NCBI GenBank assembly: GCA_007449985.2
Contig: VIIQ02000217.1
Coordinates: forward strand, 1-64,000
From: Desmodesmus armatus
Lineage: Eukaryota; Chlorophyta; Chlorophyceae; Sphaeropleales; Scenedesmaceae
DNA length: 64,000 bases
Direction of reading: 5' to 3'
The translations under genes were made by a program, and so were the position numbers. This document shows, piece by piece, positions 32,581 through 44,904 of this stretch (within the stretch, counting starts at the first letter, position 1; each line of letters opens with the position of its first letter). The notes beneath the pieces are model-generated. The model was not told the origin of the DNA and did no database searches. It saw only the letters and a program-made list of their open reading frames with translations.

Positions 32581-35500
32581 ATGTCGAGGCCACTGGCCTT
32601 CTCGTTGGCACTGCTCCTCACCCTCATTGCGTTACAACATGTATCAGCAGCTGGAAGCATGCCCACACTCCGGCAACGGAAGCCGTCCTCGGCGTCTCGT
32701 GCTTATGTCAAGGTAGCAACCACCAAGGCTGCTCAACAGTACTCAGACCAGCCCTATGGCGTATATGAGGTCCCTGAAGCCATTGCTGATGCTCCTGAAT
32801 ACAATATGGAGTACAAGGATGCCCTGGATCGGCAGCATGGCGAGCAGCAGCATGAGGAGCCTCGCGACAGTTATGAAAGGCCTGAGTACGAGCAGGAGCC
32901 AAAGCAGAGCTATTCAGGGCCTGAGAGTAAGCCTTACGAGCCAGCACCGCACGATGAGGGTTATGAGGCACCAAAGGCGGCCTACAACCCTGCTCCCTGT
33001 CCCAAGGCCATGACTGCTGATGCTGTTGAGAATGGTGAGTGTGTCCTGGGCCCCTGTGTTGTTTGGGCATCAACCACCACCCAGCCATTGCGTGTGCTGT
33101 GCAGCAACTGAACAGGCGTCATACACACACACAGACAGCAGCAGCAATCTGTCCAGGCGGGGCTGCAGCTGTGGTCAATGTCGGGAAACACATGGTATTC
33201 CTCAAGATTCCCGGTGGCAGCACTCTGCATGCGAAGCATGCCGACCGTGCTTCTAAGAGCCATCCATGCACAGGCAGCGTGACTGCACGCTGCAGGTGCC
33301 ACTGGCGCTGTGGGGTTGTCTGCAGTGTGCTGCAAGCCGCAGCCTTCTGATAGCGGCTGCAGTAGTGTCAGGCCCTTCAGGCAGCATGGCCTTACAGCCT
33401 GAACGATGGCCGCAGGAAATGCCTGCCATGAAAAACCGTCTGCGTCATGTAGCTGCTGATGATTGAGAATATCCATGGCTGATGGACCCCATTCAACTAA
33501 CCGTTACTAACCCATTGTCGGCTGCCCCTCATTGCTGCAGTGCTGCTCGGCACCGGCAAGTTCAACTGGGCCGACCTTGCAGAACTCACTGCCCCCGCCA
33601 AGCGCGGGGCAAGGGCCCGCAGGTCAACAACAAAACCCTTCGCTGCAAGCCCCAAGCAGGAGACCAAGCAGCAGAAGCGCGCCACGCCCGAGATTGACCC
33701 CTCAGTCGCATTAGCCTCTGTGGACGCCAACCCCCAGGCCGGGTCTGGGTACAGGGCTTCCATCGCTGGTGCGGTCAGCAAGCCGGCTAGCAGTGCTTCT
33801 GTCGGCATTGCGTCGGTTGGGTCTGCCGCTGCAGAGCCTTCTTATGAGCCCCGAGCAGCCGACCCTGACTTCCTGATGCCTGTCAACCCTGAGGTATCAG
33901 GTGAGAGACATGATACCAGTGGTTGTGTATAGAGGAAAGGTGTACTGAGGGTGCTGACAGGTTTGAGGTTTGTGCGTAGCGACCACAAGCTATGGAATTG
34001 CTTGCTCCTGGAGGGATGTCATGTGCGGCAAGGCTTACATTTGGCATATTCTTGCTGATAGTGCCTGATGGGTTGTGCTGCTGTGCGCACCATGCACCTG
34101 CTAGCGCTGCGACTAGCAGCAAGCTCACGGCTGCAGCCACAGCTGCCCGGCATGCATTGCATACCGAACAATGCACCTCACAGCCACCGCTGTCTCTTTC
34201 TGTACTGCCCCTGCTGCTGACCTCTGCAGGCAAGGGTGATGACGGGACCTACTCCAGCGAAGTGTACCCAACAGGAGAGGCTCTCGCGGTTGGACCACAC
34301 AGTGAAAACCCAAGTACGAACCTGACAGCTGCCTTAGGGTTTGGGGTTTAGGGTTCCTGTTGCCTCTTGCTTGCCAGTTTTACCTTCAGCAACTCAGCAT
34401 GCTGCTTGTGCCCAGTTCCATGCAGTCCAAGGCTGCTGTAGGGTGCTCTAGCTATTGTGCCTTCTGCCATCGTGTACACTGGCACGTCAGCTCGCGGTCA
34501 AGATATAGTGGCAGAACAGAGCGCGCAGCACACTCCCCAGCGGCAAAGCCACCACGCCAACAGCTTCTACGATCTGCCTCACTGTGTGTGGCCACAGCAG
34601 CTGTGACTTCATGCGCCCACCTCTGCTGCTGCTGCCGTTGCCGCCCTTCTGTCCTGCCCCGCAGCTGTCGTGACGGTGCTGCACGCTGTGAACGCCGTTG
34701 CTGAGATCATGACAAGGTCCAAGAAGTCCGGAGAGGCCATCACCATGAGGACACATACCAAGCTCAAGCTGGCAGAGATTGCCAGGGTGGCGCTACCTGA
34801 TGCCGGCATCACCAGCAACGCAACGTCTACCCTGATTGTCGGTGATCCGAGCGCCTTCTACGACTGCAAGGAAGAGCGCTGGGTGCTGATCTTCGCATCC
34901 TACCCCAACCCCAACTTCCCCAGTGATGTCACTGCTTGCCTCTTTGTCGCGGTGTCCTACTCTATTGACCCTCTGGACGAGTGGCGGGTGTACGCGCTTG
35001 AGGCCCGCCCACAGATTGCGCCCGGGTACAGGTTTGCCGAACTTGGCGGGGGCACCTTCCATCCATACGGCGCCCAGGTGCGCGCCACGTGCTGCTGTGC
35101 GATGGGATGTGCGCGTGCCATACAAGCTGGGGCGCTGCAGTTAACTCTTGTGCTGTTGCCCACACAGATGCGGCGATCCAGTAATGTGCCTGCATAACAA
35201 AGACAACTGCTCGTAAGGCTGGGATGCTGACAGCCCTTTGCCTATGCGTTAGGCTGTGCTGCTGCTGCTGCTGCTGCATGTTTCCTGTCCCTTCAGTCAT
35301 CATACTCTGATGATGGCATCTTCATCAGCGTTGGCGCTTCCTCAACAACCACAGTCGGTGGCGACACACACACCGGCATCATGTCGACCCTGTTTGCCTA
35401 CTCCAAGAAGGCTCTGTACGATGTCACCGACCCAGCTGACAAGATCTATGCAGCGACCTACCTCGGAGCAGGGGCATGGAAGAGCTCCATCGCTTACAAG

Positions 35501-37988
35501 GAGCAGGCACTCATCAAGGAGGACTACAGGTATGTGATCAAGGCTTGCCGTTGCTGTTGCCTTGTGGGGTTTATACATGCGCCTTCTTGTGTGTTTGGGT
35601 TGTGCGCTTCATGCATTGCGCTGTGTTCCTGGCCTTTGAACACACCTAACAACTGGATGTGCGTGCATGTTGTGGTGGTGGCAAGCACACCAGGCACATG
35701 CACGGCCGCCCAGTGATGCCACCTCCATGACTGTGCCACTGCACCTTTTCTTCTTCCAGTGATTCTTTTTTGGTTGAGCTAACCTTTTTTCTTTTGCGCG
35801 CAACCTGCCAGGACCTTCAACAATCTGATCACCCCAGCAAGGCCTCAGGACGAAGAGGATGTCGACGCTGACCCTCTCTTCGTCATGAAGGTAAGTGAAG
35901 CTGCACGTAAGACCCTGAGTATCTTTGCTGGTAGTGTGCCTCACACACAAAGGGTCCGCGCAGTCCTGCCTTGTCAGCATGTTGCCTGGCAGGACGCATG
36001 TGACACACACAATGCCTGCAGTACAGTATCCCCAGCTTGTTGCTTGTGTAACAGAAGGCGCACACAGCAACAGGCTTGGTGATGTATGCATGATGATTGG
36101 TACTCGCAGACTCAGCATGGTGATAAAGGCTGTACTGTGTGCTCCACCTGCCCAACCCCTGTGCAGGTTGACCACGCCTACCTCAGCGTTGCCACTCTGA
36201 CTGAGGAGCCCCTGCACAAGATGGACAGCATTGAGAACGCCCCCAGCATCAGGGCAATCGTCATTGGCAAGGGAGAGGACTTCAGCAACGTGGCAGGGAT
36301 GATGGACGGCAACGCCCACATGCCACAGGTATGTAATGCTGGCCCCCCCTCCCCTCACCAACCCCCAATGCCCATGGATAAGTCCCCCCGGGGGGGCCCA
36401 TCCCCATCACCGCGCCAGTAATGTGGCAGGGATGATGGATGGCAATGCGCACATGCCACATGTATGTGTTTTTGCAACATGGTGGGAACTTTGTGGGCAC
36501 TGCATTGCTGCCAAGGCGTGCTGTATGTCGTAAATGTGTGTGATTAGTGGCGACAAGTGTGTGTTGGCGCCAGTTATCGCACACAATTGCGACACACAGC
36601 ATGCCTACAATGCAGCAGCGGAGTGCCCACACTCCTGCAGGGGCTTGACACTGACTCATGTGTGGTGCTGGGGCACGCGTGTGTCCCCAACAGCTTCTTC
36701 TGTATTGCACGCAACCCTTCCACATCGCAAGCCTGTGTTGCTGAGATGTGCGCTTTGCACCCTGCAATCCCTTCATGCGCACAGCCCGAGACCTCGATTG
36801 TCCTGGACTCAGGAGACACTGGCATGCTGGGTGGCAAGTATGGCATTCGCACCTACGGGGTAAGTACCTACATGCTTGAGGCCATCAGCGTAGCAGTGGC
36901 AGGCAGGCAACCCGTCTGCCACACCTGGGTTGTTGTTGGTCAAAATGTCGTCGCATGCGCAAACAAACCTGCCCCAGTCCTCATTGCAATACAGCCTTGC
37001 CTTGCTGAGTCCTAATGGTGGCATTGTTGCGCCCGTCCCCATACATAAATCAAACGAACAGCGCAGCCAGGAGCGACCACACCAGCCTTTCAAATGCACA
37101 ACTACTTGAATGGCTGCTCTGTGTTGAGCTTTCGCTGCCGCTTCTCCTGCTCCGCAGACTGTGCACCACAAGGGGCTTCTGTACACCACCATGAGTGAGT
37201 TCTTCGGTGCCGAGGACATCCGAATGCCATCCATCTACTGGGCCATCATCTCAACACACCCCGGCAGCGGCCTCTGCAAGGCAGCCCGCAAGAAGTGGGG
37301 CTTTATTGCCTCTAAGAACGCCCTCGCAGTCGCATACCCTCACGTGGCTGCTCGCCCTGATGGCAGCGCCCTCGTGGTGTACTGCTACAGCGGAGACAGC
37401 GACCTGCCACACTCCCTGGGCCTGGCATACCCTGGTAAGCTGGCTTTCGTGCTTGCGCACGCTCTGATGGCGGGGGCTGGCTGCGCGTGTTTGGCTGTTG
37501 ACGTGGCTTGCAGAAGCCTTGGGGATGACATGCAGTGCGTGAACAGTGGCCTCAATGGTCTGCAAAAGGATTGCTTTCCTGTTCTTTGTCCTTGGTCACC
37601 GGCAATGGAGACTGCAAAGCACCCGCCAACCTCATCCCATGTTCACCCAATGGGCGATCCAGTACTGAACGGCCCCTGTGCATGCCGACTGCTGCCTGTA
37701 CTCAGGTGTTGCAAGCTCCGTGGTGGGTGTCCAGAAGGGCCTTGGGTACGAGAAGGCCCCCAGCATTGATATCATCAAGCTCGGGGATGCTGCAATCCTC
37801 CAGACGGCAGAAGAGGGCGACGCCAACCCCCAAGAATTGCTCGGTGGGGAGACTACTCCGCCAGCCAGGTGTTTGGGGACCAGATGTGGTTTGCTTTGCC
37901 CATTGCAAAGCAGCTCAGTGAGACTGAGCTGAACTACATGGAAGCCTGGCGTAGCTGGGTTGCAGTCGAGGATCTGGGCCATTACTGA
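32581..37988 (+). CDS. Secreted beta-propeller-like protein, copy 2
   Basis: Ten exons: 32581-33034, 33541-33900, 34230-34313, 34665-35077, 35297-35529, 35812-35890, 36167-36328, 36785-36859, 37158-37434, 37706-37988. The signal peptide is MSRPLAFSLALLLTLIALQ. A disordered Tyr/Glu/Pro-rich stalk follows (YSDQPYGVYEVPEA, PEYEQEPKQSYSG), then GKFNWADLAEL. The globular part has AVGPH, DPSAFYDCKEERWVLIFAS, CLFVAVSYSIDPLDEWRVYAL, GIFISVGA, RMPSIYWAII, DGSALVVYCYSG and WGDYSASQVFGDQMWF. This DP-YD-RW ... AVS-DP-W-YA ... WGDYSA order resembles secreted bacterial beta-propellers; that link is my inference. As written, the frame stops at 37932 (787 residues). One extra base at 37842-37849 would carry it through WGDYSA to 37988 (806 residues). 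It is in tandem with copy 3 and has fused three of that copy's exons into one. Confidence 0.8.
33157..33292 (+). other. Possible cassette exon in copy 2
   Basis: Behind an acceptor at 33155-33156, a frame in phase with exon 1 reads VVNVGKHMVFLKIPGGSTLH. It looks protein-like, but the downstream donors leave the wrong phase for exon 2. It could be an alternative, decaying or mis-assembled exon. Confidence 0.3.
34334..34355. repeat. Telomere-like TTTAGGG motif in intron
   Basis: TTAGGGTTTGGGGTTTAGGG in the intron after exon 3 of secreted copy 2: about three units of a plant-type telomere repeat. Confidence 0.7.
36417..36466 (+). repeat. Copy of exon 7 end inside the next intron
   Basis: The last 40 or so bases of exon 7 of copy 2 (about 36289-36328, encoding GMMDGNAHMPQ) recur at 36423-36462 with a few changes. 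The copy sits after a C/G-rich tract, and its donor is altered from CAG/GTATG to CAT/GTATG. Confidence 0.85.
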
Positions 37989-38994
37989 AGAGTGGTGGGG
38001 TGTTGTCCGGGCATGAATGTGTGAGTGCTGTAGGTGTTGACACCACGCTGCGTCCATGCACAATTGAAGGTGCTGAGGCAGAGTGGTGTTCAACAGGGAG
38101 CACTGCTCTAGCACTAGTAGTTTGCTTGTCAAGCTGTCCACAAGCCGGGTAGGGGGCTGGTTGGTACGCTGGGCAAGCGCAGACCTGCTGTGTGGTAATG
38201 GATATAAAGGACGTAGAGTTGTGGGGTGAAGCCAGCGTGCATCGCTGCCTTTTTTGTGTGGGGTTGCTGTTGCCGGAGGCCCCATGACCTTTCTACACTC
38301 GCGCTGCTGTGTTACACTGGCACACGATCCTGTTGCTGTTGTGTATGCCTTGAAGGAGGGATGGATGTTTGGACAGGGAGTGCATACTGCAAGCACAACG
38401 GTGACGGTTGTGCTGCGGTGCGGGCACGGCAGGAACCGGTTGTAGGGCTTGGGCAAGACGCCTGAGGTACAAGGCACCTGCAAGTCACTGTGCACAGCAT
38501 TGCTGTCATTTTTTTGGTGTAACGAGCCATGGGGGTTGCGGCAGTGTGTTGAAGCTGCTGTATTGATGGCAGTGGCGGAGCTGGCCAGCTGCTATGGATT
38601 GGTGCAATCACACAGGAATGTGAACTGCACATCCGCAGTAACTCACCAGGTACAGTTGGGATGTGATACTTAATTGCAGGTCTCTTGAAGGGTACAAGTA
38701 GCTCCCTCAACAAGGAAGCCTTGCCACCAATGCCGCCATGCCGCCCTTTTGCCAGGCTGGTGGACATGCATAAGAGCAACAATCCTCTCTCCAAAGAACC
38801 CTCGAAGAAACAACAGAATCGTCTGCATTAGAGAAACAAGAGATTCATGGACCCAACCGTTCGAAACACTTCGTTGACCCTATTCAAACTTTGGACATTG
38901 CGCAACAGCTCGTGTAGAAAGGAGATACCACAGTGAATGTGGGTGAAATGTGGCAAGTGTCGTTGCCCGCTTATCTCCGCAGCTTTGCCCAGCG
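37989..38994. other. Intergenic between secreted copies 2 and 3
   Basis: Holds the 3' end of copy 2 and the promoter of copy 3. No extra gene or clear promoter motif is seen. Confidence 0.5.
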
Positions 38995-41900
38995 ATGAGG
39001 CACACTATCCCAGTCCTGCTGCTGTGCGTGGCTGTCCTTTCACACAATGTGCTATCACACCAGCCTATAGGTAGCAAAAAAGTCGTACAAAACTCTGCAC
39101 CTGCCCCTTCAACGCAAGCCACTCCATCACCCACTCCATCACCTCCCCAGAAACAGCAGGTTGTTGCAGAGGCATGGGATGATGCTGAAGTGCCATCATA
39201 CCCAAGGGGATACGACCTACGTGGTGAAGGTGATCGCGAAGTCACTCCCAGGCATGCAGCACACCCACCACAGGTCTCAGACTACTCCCAGCAGCAGCAA
39301 CAGGACACAGAACAACAACGTTACGGACAGCGAGAGACAGAGCAAGCGGCCGAGGAAAAGAGAAAGAAGGAGGCAGACATAGCACTTGCACGCTACATCA
39401 GCCAGCAGCAGCAAAGCTACGAGGATCAGGAGGCACAGTCAGCACGCCAGCCTGTCCAGGGTCAACATGACTTGTACCAGCAGCATGCACCCGCCTGCAA
39501 GGACAAGGAAGACCACTGCCCTACACCACAGCAAGCTGATGACGTGAAGCAAGGTGGGGCATGCTTGTGCAAGCTGGTGGCAGCACACTGTGTTGCTGTG
39601 TTTACCTCTGAGGCAGAAGGCCATCCATGCCTGTGATCATGCCATCCATGATGGGCCTAGCAGCTCGGCAGCTGCTGCACATGGTGGCACCAGACACAGT
39701 CCTGTGTTTCTGATAGCTTTCCACAGCTATTCCAAATAACCCTTATGATGCATGCGTGCCAGGGCATGCGTATGCAGCATGAGACCACCTGCATGGTCAG
39801 CTGGATACATGGCCTGCAACCGTCTGTGCATACTCGTCACCCTTGCGTGTATTGTCGGCCCTGTTTCCTATTTGCTGCCACTGCTTCATCTCCACTGTCT
39901 GGTGTGCCTCATGCTGTGGCGTGCTGTGCTGGTGCGCAGCGTACATCTCCCACGGCACATTCAGCTGGCGTGTCCTGGCGAAGGAGACAGAGGAGCGGCT
40001 GGTGGCGCGAGCCAAGTTGATGCGACAAGCAGGCGCAGATCCAGACCTTGAGCAGCAGCAGGGCAAGTCTCGCGCCCACCGCATCAGCAAGTCCGTCCTG
40101 CAAAAGATCGCCAACTTGAAGCAGAAGCAGCAGAAGCAGGACTCTGCAGCACAGCCCAGCCATAGCTCTGGTACAGACACAGGCTCGCCTAGTGGCTCAG
40201 CTGCTACTACGCAGCTGCTTGAGCAGGAGCAGCAGCAGGGAGGGAAGGTGGAGGTGCAGGGTTCTGAGCAGCCATCTGACGCGAACAGCGCGTCGGTATC
40301 CATTGCTGCTGTGGACGATATTGACTACTTGCTGCCTACCAGTGATGAGGAGACAGGTAAGCATACATGGCCTGGTGGCTGTGGGTTGCAGCATAGCCAG
40401 CAGAATGTGGGTGAGGGCATCCGCAGCAGCTGCCAACTTTGCTGAGTTGGCAGTGCCTGTTCTGGTGGCGGGGGGGGGGTGTCTAGCTGGGGCTTAGCGG
40501 CGGGCAGCAACGCATGGCACGCACGTGTGTAAGCACAGTGACAGAGCGGCAGTCAGTGAGCATGGTGACCACCACCAGCTGGGGAGTCCTGGCAGCAGCT
40601 CAGGGACGGTACAGCAGCACATGCAAGGGGACGGTGGCAGCACTGTGTTGACAGCATGTGCATGCGCGGTTGTGGCTGTGTTGCTGCCCATCAACAGCAG
40701 CAGTCACAGCCCTGTACCAGGTGAACCACCACTTGTTGACATCTCATGCGGCACATGCAGCTCACAGGCAAAGCAAACATATGTCCCTCATCCTTCATGG
40801 TACCAGGTCGCCTACTACAGCAGCTGCTAGTCGCCACAGCCGTTGCTGATTGTGATAGTACTGGGCACCCAATCATGTGTGTTCTGCTCTCGTGCAGGTT
40901 ATGGCTTCAACGGGGTGCGTGCTAAGTACCTCCCCTCTGACCAAGCCATTGCAGTTGGTCCTCACCCAGTTGATCCTGGTGAGCTGTGCAAGCAGTTGCG
41001 CACATACATGGGCTTTCTAAAGTAACATATGATACGATACTGCTAGCAGTAGTTCCAGTTGGCAGGGAGTGTCAAATTCAAAGGCAGCCTGTTCGTGTGA
41101 TGTGTGAGATGCGGGTGGTATCCTGTGAACAAAGTAGGTTGGCAGAAGTAAAGCTGACAGCAGCGCACTGCCCATATGGCGGCGTCATTGGATTGCAGAG
41201 AAAAGTGCAGCAGCCCCCACCGTGAGTCAGCTGGGACCCCTGAACCCCCCCCCCCCCCCCCCCCCCGTGTGCGGCTTCACCTCAAAATAAACATGTCATG
41301 CCTTTGGCGGTAATGCTCGGAGAGAAGAAGCAACACAGATACGAGGGATTACCTACCACATGCTGCTACTGCACTGCTGCACCCTGTCCCCACCCCGCAG
41401 ACAGTGTGATGGTTATCCAGGGTGCTCAGGGCAGCTTTGAAGTCAACATGGTGGTGGTTGAGGAAGGTACGACTGTACCGTCAGTGACTAACAACCGAGT
41501 CTATATGGATGACATGATGGAGAAGGCAGGGGTCAACACAGACAACCTGTATGGCTTCAACCCCTCTGCATGGTGAGTTGGTTGAGACACAACACACAGC
41601 AGTTGGCTGCTGAGGCAGCCAGTGCTGCTGCAGTAAGGCAGTGCTGTGTCAAAGACTGAAGGTGAAATGGAGTTAATCTGTTAAATTATGACGTCATTTG
41701 TCAGGTTTTGACGTCAGACATCATGGCCCTTGCTGTCATATTCATTTCAATTGAGGTGCAGCTCGCCCAGGTGTGTTGCAGCACGAGGCAAGCCTCCAAT
41801 AACATAGCATATGGTCAGACATGCATGTGCGACCATCGGTTGACAAGAAGTCAATGGGTTTTCATCCCTGCCATGCCTCTGCTCAGTCTGAACTGACGAC

Positions 41901-44900
41901 AATGTTATTTCTCCCTCCTACACTGCAGGTATGACCCCAAGGAGAAGCGCTATGTGTTGATGTGGGCATCTGGCATCATCATCGACAAGGAGACCAATGG
42001 GGCCGACAAGAAGGACCCAGCCCCTGCCAGCATCGACTCAGCATACCCCCTCTTCCTTGCAGTTTCAGCCACCAACAACCCACTTGGTGAGTGAGCACAG
42101 CATCTCAAGCACATGTACAAGCAAGAGGCTCAGCTGGTGGCAAGCAGGCCTCAACACTGCTACAGCAGTCACCATTGTTGGCGGCTGGCTACAGGTACAC
42201 GGTTGCATGCTACGGGCCTCCCACATGCCGCTGTCAACAGTGCACTGCAATGCGCAACAGGACGGGCGTGCTGAGCGGATGTGTGATGTGTACTGCTTCG
42301 TATGCGCAGGTGCTTGGCATGTGTGGGCGCTGGACACTGTGCCCCAAGTGGCTCCTGGATTCATGTTCTGTGCTGGCCAAACTCCAACAGAATATGCAGC
42401 CAACACGCCGCAGGTATGGGCATTTTTCTTCAGAAAGAACACATGCTGTACGTGTTTGGGGTGTGTTTGCTGACGCCAAGTAATTGGAGCAAAGCATTCC
42501 TGCACGCGCAATGACACACCAAATCGCGGCTTCGAAACACTACGGCACTGTTCAACACCCCGGTCGCCTGTTGGTTGTATGCGCAGGGGACCTTCACTGA
42601 CGACGCGATCATCGTCTCCTTGGGCGTTTACTGCGGAAACTTCGAAGGCGCGGACGAGCACCGTGCCTTTCTGTCCGTCGTCTTCGCGTACAGTAAGAGA
42701 GCACTGTACACGCAGCCTCCCGAAGAGGGCCGGAACATCTACGCAGCGACATACTTTCCCGCCACATCCTGGTACCGCTCGGTGCCACCCAGCGGGCAGG
42801 CGCTGGTAGAGGCGAAGTTCAAACCCTTTAACAACTACGTCCAGCCCGCGCGTCCTCAGGATTATGACGACCTCATGAAGCGACCCATGCTGGTTATGAA
42901 GGTGAGAGCCCGGCTGTTTCCTTTTTGGTCAAACGGCTCTTGCATCCCTGTTGCCGGTGACAATCACAGCAACGTGTCAGCCCCAAGGCAACACCCCATC
43001 GGCGAGGTCTTCACAAGTGTCAGGCAGCTTGTGCACCAGTCTCTGCCCTGCTCTCAGCTCTGCCCTCCTGTTCACCATGACCCTGCACCCTTCTGCGCTG
43101 CGCTGCTGCTTGTTCATGCATCCCCTCCACTCAGGTCAGCGACACCATGATCAGCATCGCCACGCTCACCGGTGAAAACATTGATGAGATGAGTTCAACT
43201 GCCAACGCACCCAAGATCTTGGCGACGCTAGTGGGCAAGGGTGGAGACTTCAGGAATGGCCGTGGACCCGATGGTGTGCCTGTCATGCCACAGGTAGGGT
43301 TCAGGGTTGAGAGTTTGCTCAGTGGTGCTTGGTAACATCGTGCAATACAGCAATTGTTTTTTTGGCAACCAGCATTAACCAACCTGCACGTGACACACAC
43401 ATGTGTGAGTCTGCGCACCTTTACGTGGTGACCATTTCTGACTGTCAGTAGGTTTGTACCGGCTTGACTCGAGCTCAGACAGTACAGACTGCACTGCCAA
43501 TGACCGGGTCCATGTGGGGTGTGTTGCTGCCGCGCCTCTGAGACCTGCATGCCAGCCTTGATGAGCATTGTGCACCAAAGGCAGACTCCAAATTCAGTGT
43601 GCTGTTGTTGTGTGTGCTGCAGCCGGGAACCTTCCGCACATTGGATGCTGGCGACGTAAGCACTATGGACAGGACAACAGAGCTCAGGATTTACTGGGTG
43701 AGTGGCATTGCAGTAAGGCCACCGTGGCTTCAATAATTGATCAAGTTACCAGGTCATCGCCTCCACCGAAACACAGCAACGCACATGCATGTCACACCTC
43801 CATTGCACATAGGGCTCTCTGTCTGGCTTTAGGGGGACAATGCAGAAACCTTATAACCTCAACACTAAACTCTCGCTGTTGGCTTGGCTTGTGCTGAGCT
43901 GCATACAGTGCCCCAACACCCCGGCGGTGCCGGATACTTGAAAAACGGTCCAGGTCTCCCCTATCAAAACAAACGCCCCACGCCAAGCCATGCGTTGTCG
44001 TGCGTTGTGTGTGTGTAGACACACACATAACGCCCTGGGAGTGCATCCAGCCGTGTGTGTGTGGGGGGGGGGTGACAACGCACCAAACCATACCTGTTTT
44101 CCATTCTGCAGGCCACCCATCACAACGGCCAGGTGTACATTACTTCAAGCGAGTACTGGGGCACCGGCAGTGTGCGCATGCCCTCCATCTACTGGGCTGT
44201 GGTGAAGCCAGCCCCCGGCCTGTGCACAGTTACCAGGCTGGATTGGGGAGTGGTGGCCTCTGCCGAGGGCTTGGCAGCTGCATACTCAGTCATTGCTGCC
44301 CGCACAGACGGCCGCGCAGCACTCGCATTTGCCTACAGCGGCGCTGGGACAATCTCTGGTGGACAGCACCCGGCTTATCCAGGTGCGCACTGATGGTATA
44401 GGGAGTGGCGCAACAATCTTGAGGTTGCCGAGCTCTGCTTATAGCGAGACAATCGGCAAGCATGCAGTCAGGGCCCTGAGTGCAGCTGAAACTGTGCATC
44501 TTGACACCTTGCTTGCATTTGGGTCATTGCAGAGCCCTCTCAAAACACATTCACACAGCATCCAACTATGAGCACACACCCACGAACACCCTGCCTGTAA
44601 CACGTCGACTATGTTGCTGCCGCCTGTGCCCGGTCCTGCCTACCCCGCAGGTGTTGCTGCAGTCAACGTTGGGAAAGGCGAAGGCTACGGCACCAAGGGC
44701 GATGACGAGATACAGATCGTCAAGAGGGGCCCTGGGGTGATTGTGCGGAGTGACATGAGTGACCCTCAGTTCTGGGGCACCTACTCAGCTGCCTCAGTAT
44801 GGGGCAAGAAGTTGTGGTTCTCGATTGTGATCCCAGAGGAGGTTGATGCAAGCAGTGGTGTGGAGATGAAGCATGGGTCATGGGTCAGTGCGGTAGACCT

Positions 44901-44904
44901 ATGA
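38995..44904 (+). CDS. Secreted beta-propeller-like protein, copy 3 (intact)
   Basis: Intact member of the tandem family. Eleven exons: 38995-39553, 39940-40356, 40898-40978, 41401-41572, 41929-42086, 42310-42413, 42587-42901, 43135-43293, 43623-43697, 44112-44382, 44651-44904. They total 2565 bases, 854 residues, every phase consistent. The signal peptide MRHTIPVLLLCVAVLSHNVL leads into a Gln/Glu/Lys-rich stalk of about 290 residues. The globular part begins near AIAVGPHP and contains YDPKEKRYVLMWAS, FLAVSATNNPLGAWHVWAL, AIIVSLGV, RMPSIYWAVVK, DGRAALAFAYSG and FWGTYSAASVWGKKLWFSI. Similar blocks repeat with spacing suggesting several blades. No transmembrane anchor is seen after the signal, so it is probably extracellular or vacuolar. 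The start is ATG 38995; an upstream in-frame GTG has no support. Role unknown. Confidence 0.87.
41245..41266. repeat. Poly-C tract in intron 3 of copy 3
   Basis: Run of about 22 C in the intron between exons 3 and 4 of secreted copy 3, of the same kind as the other G/C tracts in the window. Confidence 0.85.

Noticed and set aside
822..37849. Programmed -1 ribosomal frameshifting shared by copies 1 and 2
   Set aside because: The shifts are at different family positions, no slippery heptamer is visible, and copy 3 needs none. Base loss at G runs explains them better.
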